A stretch of DNA of 55,329 nt from Tissierellia bacterium. Its GTDB lineage: Bacteria > Bacillota > Clostridia > Peptostreptococcales > Acidaminobacteraceae. Made by a program: the position numbers and the translations under genes. The stretch spans positions 1-55,329 of the forward strand of contig DUPT01000007.1 of assembly GCA_012838225.1 (NCBI GenBank), written 5' to 3'. The first letter of the stretch is position 1. The number at the start of each line of letters is the position of its first letter. Shown here in pieces: positions 33,559-40,395 of this stretch. The notes below the pieces were generated by a model. The model did no database searches. It was not told the origin of the DNA and was given only the letters and a program-made list of their open reading frames with translations.

Positions 33559-33655
33559 TGGCGGAAGCGGATGGGAATCGAACCCACCTGAGATGCTCCT
33601 AACACCTCACGCTGGTTTTGAAGACCAGAGGAAGCACCAGCTCCCTACCGCCTCC
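33559..33655 (-). tRNA. selC: tRNA-Sec (anticodon TCA)
   Basis: The minus strand from 33655 gives a 97-nt tRNA with an 8-bp acceptor stem (GGAGGCGG with CCGCTTCC), discriminator G and encoded CCA. The anticodon loop CTTCAAA gives TCA, which reads UGA. A long variable arm and the T-loop GGTTCGATTCCC are visible. The length and 8-bp acceptor stem are specific to selenocysteine tRNA. It begins at the base after the plsY stop codon on the same strand. It is the partner of the selDAB genes on the other strand. Confidence 0.97.
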
Positions 33656-34231
33656 CTATAGTTTATTTTCAGTCCCCTCGAGCAATCGCTTCAGATTGGC
33701 GCGGTGCTGAAAGATGACAAACGGCGTCATGAAAAACGCGGCATAGAACAGCGGGCCAACGCCTCGAAGCAGGACACTCACCATCGGAAAGGCGATGGCT
33801 GAGACGATCGAGGCCAGCCCCATCATCCGGGTGGTAAAGAAGATGATCAGCTGTCCGGTGATCAGGATCATTGCGATCAGCGGATCGAGGGCAAACAAGA
33901 CGCCGCTTGAAACGGCGATGCCTTTACCGCCCTGGAAGTTGAAGAACAGCGAGTAGCAGTGACCGACGATGGCGCCGATACCGGTCATGATGGCCGGCGA
34001 ATAGCCCCAGAAGCGATGCACCAGCAGGACCGGGATGAGGCCTTTGAGCATATCGAGAACATAAGCCAGGATCCCGGCGGCCAAGCCGAGGTTTCGGATG
34101 ACATTGGTCGTTCCGAGATTGCCCGAACCCTTTTCACGCAAATCGACCCGGCCGATGAGTTTTCCAACCAGGTAGGAAGAGGGGATGCTGCCGAATATAT
34201 AACCTATGATCAATCCAAAAACCAGTCTCAT
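33656..34231 (-). CDS. plsY: glycerol-3-phosphate acyltransferase PlsY
   Basis: This 191-residue membrane enzyme uses acyl-phosphate to acylate glycerol-3-phosphate, the first step of phospholipid synthesis. The three PlsY motifs are present: GSIPSSYLVGK near residue 13, GSGNLGTTNVIR near residue 36, and GHCYSLFFNFQGGKGIAVSSG near residue 95. The start is ATG 34231 with GAGAGG upstream; an earlier in-frame start would add 34 unrelated residues. Its TAG stop abuts tRNA-Sec with no spacer. Confidence 0.96.
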   Translation of the reverse strand: MRLVFGLIIGYIFGSIPSSYLVGKLIGRVDLREKGSGNLGTTNVIRNLGLAAGILAYVLDMLKGLIPVLLVHRFWGYSPAIMTGIGAIVGHCYSLFFNFQGGKGIAVSSGVLFALDPLIAMILITGQLIIFFTTRMMGLASIVSAIAFPMVSVLLRGVGPLFYAAFFMTPFVIFQHRANLKRLLEGTENKL

Positions 34232-34312
34232 AAAACCTCTCAAATATACTATCATATTCTTTGATAAAATGCATCGGAAATCATCGATTTCGAGCAAGCA
34301 GGTGGGGAAGCC

Positions 34313-35656
34313 ATGGTGAAACGACTCCAGCAATTAGAACTCCATCCGGCCAGGACCCTGGCCATCGGTTTTGCGGCCCTTATACTTTTGGGATCGCTTC
34401 TGCTTGGCCTACCTTTTGTTACCCAGTCCGGCCGGTCAGTACCCTTTATCGATGCCTTCTTTACCGCCACCAGTGCCGTTTGTGTGACGGGGCTGATCAC
34501 ACTGACGACGGCGGACACCTGGAATTTCTGGGGCCAACTGATCATTTTGCTTCTGATCCAGGTCGGAGGACTGGGCATCATGTCGACGGCCACCATCGGC
34601 ATCTTTTTGACCGGCAAGCGCTTCAGTCTATCGGATCGGTTCGCTCTCAAGGAGTCGTTTGATGAGATCAGTTATTCGGGTGTCATCCGGTTAGCCAAAT
34701 CGATCCTTTGGTTGACCCTGGTGATCGAAGCCATCGGGGCGCTGCTGCTGAGCCTGAGCTTTGTTCCGATCTATGGGTTGAAGCAGGGCCTATGGTTTGG
34801 TGTGTTTCATGCCATCAGCTCGTTTTGTAATGCCGGCTTCGATCTGATCGGGGCTCAGTCGATCCGGCCGCTCCAGTCCAATGCCTCGATCACCCTGCCG
34901 ATCGCTTGGCTGATCATCATCGGGGGCTTGGGGTTTTCGGTCTTGACGGATCTGTTTCAGCTGAGACAGACGAAAAAGCTTCGACTCCATACCCGGTTTG
35001 TCCTGCTGATGACACTGGTTTTGATCGTTTCGGCGACGGTGGCCTTTTTTTGGGCGGAGTATCATAATCCCTTGACGCTTGGTCCGCTCTCGCTGGCAGA
35101 TAAGTTGGAGAACGCTTTTTTCCAAGCGATCACGCCGCGAACGGCCGGTTATTCGACGCTCAATCAGTGGGAGTTGACCGCCCAGTCACAGGCGCTGACG
35201 ATGCTGTTGATGTTTATCGGCGGCTCGCCCGGTTCGACCGCCGGCGGCATTAAGACGGTCACCTTCGGGCTATTGATCGCCACCGTCATCTCGGTGGTGC
35301 GTGGCCGAGACGATACCGAGATCTTTCGGCGCCGGATACCACGTCAAACGATCGATCGCGCCATCGCGATCATGGTCATCAGTCTGGCGGTGGTCACCCT
35401 GCCGCTGCTGGCACTGATCAGCTTAAACCCGGAGCTCTCCGCCTCCCTGATCGCCTTTGAAACGATGAGCGCCTATGGAACAGTCGGCCTGGGGGCCGGC
35501 ATCACCGCTCGTTTTGACGAGGTGAGTAAAATGATCCTGATCATCACGATGTTTATCGGCCGGGTCGGACCGCTGACGGTGCTGTTTGCCCTGGCCGAGA
35601 AGGCACGATCGACCAATCAGCTACGCTATCCAGAAGGAAGGATCCATATCGGATGA
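34313..35656 (+). CDS. ktrB: potassium uptake protein, TrkH/KtrB family (KtrB)
   Basis: This 447-residue membrane protein forms the K+ pathway. Four selectivity-filter repeats each keep the key Gly: SAVCVTGLI, SSFCNAGFD, TPRTAGYST and SAYGTVGLG. The length fits KtrB rather than the longer TrkH. The N-terminal ATG 34313 is close to plsY, which is divergent. It overlaps ktrA by ATGA. Confidence 0.94.
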   Translation: MVKRLQQLELHPARTLAIGFAALILLGSLLLGLPFVTQSGRSVPFIDAFFTATSAVCVTGLITLTTADTWNFWGQLIILLLIQVGGLGIMSTATIGIFLTGKRFSLSDRFALKESFDEISYSGVIRLAKSILWLTLVIEAIGALLLSLSFVPIYGLKQGLWFGVFHAISSFCNAGFDLIGAQSIRPLQSNASITLPIAWLIIIGGLGFSVLTDLFQLRQTKKLRLHTRFVLLMTLVLIVSATVAFFWAEYHNPLTLGPLSLADKLENAFFQAITPRTAGYSTLNQWELTAQSQALTMLLMFIGGSPGSTAGGIKTVTFGLLIATVISVVRGRDDTEIFRRRIPRQTIDRAIAIMVISLAVVTLPLLALISLNPELSASLIAFETMSAYGTVGLGAGITARFDEVSKMILIITMFIGRVGPLTVLFALAEKARSTNQLRYPEGRIHIG

Positions 35657-36342
35657 AGAAACAATATTTGATTCTAGGGGCCGGCACCTTCGGCCAAAGC
35701 ATTGCTCGAAGGCTGCAGGAGCTCGAGCGGGAGGTCCTGATCGTCGATCGTGATCCCGAGGTCGTCCGCCGGATGGCCGAAGAGATCCGGTTTGCCCTCG
35801 AGGGTGATGTGACGCATGAGTCGACGCTGCGAGAGATCGGAGTGCGTAATTTCGATGTGGTGATCGTCAGTATCGGGAATGATATCCAGGCCTCGATCAT
35901 GACGACGATCCTGCTAAAGGAGATGGGCGTCAATCAGGTGATCTGTAAAGCCGACAACGACCTGCACGCCAAGGTGCTCTATAAGATCGGCGCCGACCGA
36001 GTGGTCATCCCGGAGCAGGAGATGGGCAGTCGGATCGCTCAAAACCTCGTCAATAAGAATATCCTCGACTTCATCAATCTGAGCGATCGCTTCACCATCG
36101 TCGAGCTCCCGATCCGCCCGGAGTGGGTCGGTCAGACGGTCCAGGAGATCGACCTGCGCCGAAAGCACGGCATCAATATCATCGCCATCAAGCAGGGAGA
36201 AGAGTTCACGATTCGGATCGGACCGGACACGATCCTCCATCAGGGCGATCATGTGCTGGTCATCGGTGAGACCGTTGAGATCGAGCAGATGAGTCCGGAG
36301 GACGACAAGTCCCATAAGAAAAACCCGCCGAAGCGGGTCTGA
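35653..36342 (+). CDS. ktrA: potassium uptake regulatory protein KtrA (TrkA-N/TrkA-C)
   Basis: This 229-residue cytoplasmic protein gates the KtrB channel. It has one RCK_N domain with GAGTFGQSIARRL (NAD/ATP-binding Rossmann motif) and an RCK_C domain at about 138-215 that ends in GDHVLVIGE. Length is normal for KtrA. The terminator hairpin overlaps its last codons. Confidence 0.95.
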   Translation: MKKQYLILGAGTFGQSIARRLQELEREVLIVDRDPEVVRRMAEEIRFALEGDVTHESTLREIGVRNFDVVIVSIGNDIQASIMTTILLKEMGVNQVICKADNDLHAKVLYKIGADRVVIPEQEMGSRIAQNLVNKNILDFINLSDRFTIVELPIRPEWVGQTVQEIDLRRKHGINIIAIKQGEEFTIRIGPDTILHQGDHVLVIGETVEIEQMSPEDDKSHKKNPPKRV

Positions 36343-36345
36343 TCA
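36318..36345. terminator. bidirectional terminator between ktrA and the DUF1445 gene
   Basis: ACCCGC (36323-36328) and GCGGGT (36333-36338) with a CGAA loop. Read on the minus strand it is followed by TTTTTC, giving a good terminator for the DUF1445 gene; on the plus strand the T-run starts some 7 nt later. Confidence 0.7.
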
Positions 36346-37161
36346 TTTCTTTTTGGCCTCGAGATAGTCATTGAGTTCGCTGTTAGGGATATCGGTGATA
36401 AACATATGACCGGGTGCATGAGTGATGACGATCGGCGGCTTGGCCTGTTCGATGGCGGCCTGAGGTGTGACACCGCAGGGCCAAAACACCGCCACTTCCC
36501 CGTCACGGATCGTCACAGCCTGGCCGTAGTCGGGCTGATCGATATCCTCGATGCCGATGATCGATGGGTCACCGATATGGATCGGGGCACCGTGGACATT
36601 GGGCATCTGCTCGGTGATCTGATACGCCAGCTCGGCCTGTTCGGGTGTCATCGGTCGCATCGAACAGACGGTGGGACCCTCGAACGGCCCGACTTTTTGG
36701 GTCGGGAGATTGGTTTTATACATTGGGACGTTTCGCCCTTGGGCGATATGTCTGATCTCGATGCCGGCCTTCATGAGGGCCTCCTCGAAGGAAAACGAAC
36801 AGCCGATCAAGAAGCCGACATAGCCATCTTGCCAGTAGTCTGTGGCATCGGTGATCTCTTGGGTGAAGACGCCGTCTTCATAGATGCGATAGCGCGGCAC
36901 ATCGGTCACGATATTGCCGTCCTCGGCCATATCATGGGTCTCGGGCGTTCCTCGAACGATCTCCAGGATCGGGCAGGGGAAGGGATTAAGCTTGGCATAC
37001 TCCTCGAAATCAGCCGCATATGCCGGCGGCAGGATGACGAGGTTGGCTTGGGCATAGCCCCGACTCATGCCGGAGGTCGGAAAATCGATCACGCCCTCTC
37101 GGATCAGTCGTCGGACCTCCGTCGGTTTACGGTCGATATAGGGTGAGATATCGAATTTCAT
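36343..37161 (-). CDS. DUF1445 family protein (D-glutamate cyclase / YcsI-like hydro-lyase family)
   Basis: A 272-residue member of the DUF1445 family, annotated elsewhere as putative hydro-lyase; a mammalian member of the broader family is a D-glutamate cyclase. Recognisable blocks are GYAQANLVILPPAYAADFEEY near residue 33, DYWQDGYVGFLIGCSFSFEEAL near residue 110, and the terminal ITHAPGHMFITDIPN. I start it at ATG 37161 with GAGGAG upstream; the longer frame adds 29 atypical residues. It is divergent from the rRNA methyltransferase gene. Confidence 0.85.
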   Translation of the reverse strand: MKFDISPYIDRKPTEVRRLIREGVIDFPTSGMSRGYAQANLVILPPAYAADFEEYAKLNPFPCPILEIVRGTPETHDMAEDGNIVTDVPRYRIYEDGVFTQEITDATDYWQDGYVGFLIGCSFSFEEALMKAGIEIRHIAQGRNVPMYKTNLPTQKVGPFEGPTVCSMRPMTPEQAELAYQITEQMPNVHGAPIHIGDPSIIGIEDIDQPDYGQAVTIRDGEVAVFWPCGVTPQAAIEQAKPPIVITHAPGHMFITDIPNSELNDYLEAKKK

Positions 37162-37198
37162 GGCAGACTCCTCTCTCGGACAGTTGTCAGTTGGTTTA

Positions 37199-37226
37199 AT
37201 CATACCCGCGATCAATGCGAGCCCAA
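37199..37226 (-). promoter_or_regulatory. promoter of the DUF1445 gene
   Basis: On the minus strand TTGGGC (37226-37221), 16-nt spacer, TATGAT (37204-37199). Confidence 0.5.
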
Positions 37227-37246
37227 CCAAATCACAAGGAGAAAAC

Positions 37247-37963
37247 ATGTCTCGGCAGCATCAAGTGATCGAAAGCAAACACAACAATACCTATAAGGAG
37301 CTTCTAAGGATCAAACAAAAGGGCTCTGCCACCGGCTATGTCCTGCTCGAAGGCGAACGGGCGCTTCGCCAACTCGAAGCTGATGGGCTGGACTTTGAGC
37401 TGTTTGTCAGGCAGGGTGAAACCATAGCCGGTCAAGTGATGAACGATCATTTATTTGAAAAGCTATGCGCCACCAAATCACCCCAAGGTGTGTTGATGAA
37501 GCTGACCATTCCGCCGGAAAAAGCCTTTGATGAAGGTCCGGTATTAGTGCTTGATCGGATCAGCGATCCGGGAAATCTGGGGACACTCCTGCGGACGGCC
37601 TCGGCCTTTGGCATCCAAAATATCCTAAGCCTGGTGGGCAGTGTCGATGTCTATAATGATAAAGTATTGCGATCGAGCCTGGGAGCCGTCCTCAGTCTGA
37701 ACATTCGTCAACGGGCAAGCCTGGATGATCTGGCAGCACTCTATCGGCCGCTCTTTCTGGCTGACTTTGGCGGTGAGGATTTCTATGGCTTAAGCTATCC
37801 CGAGAACTTCGCCCTGGTAATTGGCAATGAAGCCCACGGCGTCTCACCGGCGATTAAAGAGCTTCCCTCAAGCGTTCTCACCATCCCAATGGTAAACGCC
37901 ATGGAAAGCCTCAATGCAGCCGTTGCCGGAGCTATCCTGATGCAGCATATGATGCGAGACTAA
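37247..37963 (+). CDS. SpoU-family RNA methyltransferase
   Basis: This 238-residue SPOUT enzyme 2'-O-methylates rRNA or tRNA ribose. An N-terminal substrate-binding domain (VIESKHNNTYKELLRIKQKG; L30e-like) precedes the knotted catalytic domain with motif 1 DRISDPGNLGTLLRTA, motif 2 LVIGNEAHGV, and motif 3 IPMVNAMESLNAAVAGAIL. The start is ATG 37247 with AAGGAG. It resembles enzymes often annotated RlmB-like or TsnR-like; the target base is not known. Confidence 0.92.
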   Translation: MSRQHQVIESKHNNTYKELLRIKQKGSATGYVLLEGERALRQLEADGLDFELFVRQGETIAGQVMNDHLFEKLCATKSPQGVLMKLTIPPEKAFDEGPVLVLDRISDPGNLGTLLRTASAFGIQNILSLVGSVDVYNDKVLRSSLGAVLSLNIRQRASLDDLAALYRPLFLADFGGEDFYGLSYPENFALVIGNEAHGVSPAIKELPSSVLTIPMVNAMESLNAAVAGAILMQHMMRD

Positions 37964-38000
37964 TATCTTTCAATCATCGTGATGTTCACAGACATAAAAG

Positions 38001-38044
38001 CTGATAGCCTGAGATAGGAATCTCATAGGTCATCAGTTTTTCTC
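38001..38044 (+). terminator. intrinsic terminator after the RNA methyltransferase gene
   Basis: CTGAT...ATCAG with inner pairing CCTGAGAT/ATCTCATAGG, then five Ts. It is about 36 nt long with small bulges. Confidence 0.8.
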
Positions 38045-38093
38045 AAGACAGTCAGGGATCAATCTATGCTACAGGAGCAGTTACTATTCCTTC

Positions 38094-39044
38094 GTCAGAA
38101 AATCCAAGGCATTTAGTCTTTGATGCCTTCATGATTGGCTTCAGGATCCACATCTAAAGTGATGAGATATTTTGGGTGATTGTCAGAGATCATTTTTAGA
38201 GGACGAAGCTCTCTCTCCAGAGTGCTTTCATCTCGAACAGTCGCCGCGACCTGATAGTATTCGAACCCTTGGTTTGATTTGGCGACAAAGTCGATTTCGT
38301 ATTGATCAACCTTCCCAACAAAAATAATCGTAACCTCGTCTGATTAGCTCGAGATAGATAACATTCTCTAATATATGACCGATATCTCTAGCGTGGTCAG
38401 CGCCAAGAATCTCATTTCTTAGCCCAATATCTACGATAAAATATTTTTCAAGTGTCTTTAAATACTGTTTCCCCTTCACATCGTATCTTTTTGCTTGATA
38501 GATGACATAGGATTCCAAGAAGGCGTCGATATAGGATTCGACGGTTCGGACATTGATGCTTCGTCCAAATGAGTTCATTGTATCACTGATTTTTTTGGTC
38601 GATAGGAGGCCGCCAATATTGTCGGAGAGAAAGCGAAAAATACGTTCCAACATCATGACATCCGAAATGTTTCGTCTTTGGATAATATCTTTTAGAACGA
38701 CACTATTATAAATGCTTCGAAGGTATTGGCTGATCTGGTCACCGGCCTGACTTAAATTGTGGACGTAAGGGAAGGAACTAGTTTCGATATACTGCCGGTA
38801 ATCTCGCTCTAAGTTATCCCCCAAGTTATTTATTTCAATAAACTCTTTCAATGAAAATGGCAGCATTTGAATGTGAACATATCTACCGGCTAGATAGGTA
38901 GCAAGCTCGCCTGATAGAATATGGGAATTAGAACCGGTGATATAAATATCGTAGTGTTGGTCGATAAAAAAACTGTCAACATCTTTTTGAAAGACTCGCT
39001 TGCAGTTTGATACAAAAACTTTGGGTAGGGAAGTATCAAATTAA
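38094..39044 (-). pseudogene. degraded AAA-family ATPase with DUF4143 domain
   Basis: On the minus strand the frame carries the last part of an AAA_14 ATPase domain (YDIYITGSNSHILSGELATYLAGRYV, MLPFSLKEF) and most of the DUF4143 domain (ISDTMNSFGRSINVRTVESYIDAF, ENVIYLELIRRGYDY). The P-loop half at the N-terminus is missing, ending at a stop just beyond 39040. A one-base insertion in an A5 run at 38320-38324 breaks the frame; the other frame continues with VGKVDQYEIDFVAK. A second one-base loss near 38113-38116 separates GIKD from NALDFLTKE and the real stop at 38096-38094. Base composition is more AT-rich than the neighbours, which suggests acquired DNA. Confidence 0.88.
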
Positions 39045-39086
39045 GACATCCTTAAGATATCGCAATTACCTCGCAGAATAATTATT

Positions 39087-39115
39087 TTGCCAGTTGCTTC
39101 AAAGCGTGATAGAAT
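39087..39115 (+). promoter_or_regulatory. promoter of the pheST T-box transcript
   Basis: TTGCCA (39087-39092), 17-nt spacer, TAGAAT (39110-39115). Confidence 0.8.
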
Positions 39116-39121
39116 AGACAA

Positions 39122-39339
39122 AACGCAGATAAAGAACATGGTCAGGGTACTTGTCTTAAGAGAGTCGGCGGTTGGTGTGAGTCGATAGGGAAGTCTGATG
39201 AATTCACTTTGGAGTTGTCTGATTGACAGGTAGATCGGACCGGCAGCTACCGTTAAGAGCATCGAGTGGTCGTAAGACTATTTGGGTGGTAACGCGGAAG
39301 AACCTTTCGTCCCAAGACGGGATGAGGGTTATTTTTTTT
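39122..39339 (+). promoter_or_regulatory. T-box leader, phenylalanine specifier
   Basis: The T-box sequence TTGGGTGGTAACGCGG is at 39282-39297. The specifier region GAATTCACTTTGGAG gives Phe codon TTC at 39203-39205. The terminator hairpin (39301-39330) runs into eight Ts. It senses uncharged tRNA-Phe and matches pheS-pheT downstream. Confidence 0.93.
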
Positions 39340-39349
39340 GGAGGAAGTC

Positions 39350-40387
39350 ATGATAGAAAAACTGGATCAATTGCGTGATGTGGCGCTCGAGAAGATATCC
39401 GAGACGACCGGCTTGGATGAGTTGGAAACAGCCCGTTCCGCTGTCATGGGCCGTAAGGGTGCCCTGACGATCCTATTAAAGGAACTGGGCAAGCTTGAGC
39501 CCGAGAAAAGACGAGAGGTCGGACAGCACGCCAACAAGCTTAAAGAAGAGCTCTTAGCCCGATTAGATGAGCGAGCCGAGGAGTTATTAGCCGAAGCCTC
39601 GGTCATTACGGAACCGGTCGATCTGACGCTGCCCGGGATCAAGCCTGAGATAGGGGGACTGCATCCGATCCAGCAGATGCGCTACGACCTGGATGATGCC
39701 TTTTTATCGCTGGGCTTTGAAGTCTTTCAAGAGGATGATATCACCTCGGAACTGTATGGCTTCGATCATCTCAATTTCCCGCCGGATCATCCGGCCAGAG
39801 AGTCGATGGACACCTACTGGTTGAAGGGTTCGGAGGGCAAGTCCGGTCCGGAGCGCTTGGCGCTTCGTCCTCATCTGACCGGTGCGAGTGTCCGCTACCT
39901 GCAAAAGCACGGAGCACCGGCCCGCTTCGTCTATCCGGGACGAGTCTATCGAAATGAACAGACCGATGCTCGCCACGAAAGAGCCTTTTTTCAGTATGAG
40001 GCCTTGATCGTCGATAAGGACTTCAGCTTTGCCTCCGGGATGATTCTGGTCGAGACCATTCTAGAAAAGGTCTTCGGTCGGTCCGTCGAGGTCCGGATGC
40101 GAGTCGGCTTCTTTCCGTTTGTTGAGCCGGGCTTTGAGATCGACATGCAGTGCCAGATGTGTCTGGGGGAAGGCTGCCGGCTGTGTCAGCATATCGGCTG
40201 GATCGAGGTCATGCCCGGCGGTTCACCGCATCCCAATGTTCTGCGAGCGGCCGGACTCGATCCCGATGTCTGGAGCGGCTTTTATGTCAATATCGGACTC
40301 GATCGTTTAGTCATGATGCGTTATGGCGTCGATGATGTCCGTCTATTCCACTCGGCCGACCTGAGATTTCTCAGGCAGTTCCGCTAG
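39350..40387 (+). CDS. pheS: phenylalanyl-tRNA synthetase alpha subunit
   Basis: This 345-residue class II catalytic subunit has an N-terminal coiled-coil (1-85) that contacts tRNA-Phe. Motif 2 is RVYRNEQTDARHERAFFQYE near residue 200 and motif 3 is GLDRLVMMRYGVDDVR near the end. A Cys-rich knuckle CQMCLGEGCRLCQHIGW near residue 262 is shared with many bacterial PheS. I start it at ATG 39350, set by GGAGG 5 nt upstream. A TTG at 39338 overlaps that site. Confidence 0.98.
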   Translation: MIEKLDQLRDVALEKISETTGLDELETARSAVMGRKGALTILLKELGKLEPEKRREVGQHANKLKEELLARLDERAEELLAEASVITEPVDLTLPGIKPEIGGLHPIQQMRYDLDDAFLSLGFEVFQEDDITSELYGFDHLNFPPDHPARESMDTYWLKGSEGKSGPERLALRPHLTGASVRYLQKHGAPARFVYPGRVYRNEQTDARHERAFFQYEALIVDKDFSFASGMILVETILEKVFGRSVEVRMRVGFFPFVEPGFEIDMQCQMCLGEGCRLCQHIGWIEVMPGGSPHPNVLRAAGLDPDVWSGFYVNIGLDRLVMMRYGVDDVRLFHSADLRFLRQFR

Positions 40388-40395
40388 GAGGCGCC

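Noticed and set aside
36406..37146. Long plus-strand frame antisense to the DUF1445 gene
   Set aside because: The minus-strand frame matches a known family; the plus frame is low-complexity Asp/Gly/His-rich mirror sequence.
38306..38866. Treating the 186-codon minus-strand frame as an intact gene
   Set aside because: It is the middle of a longer ATPase; homologous sequence continues on both sides, in the same frame upstream and shifted frame downstream.
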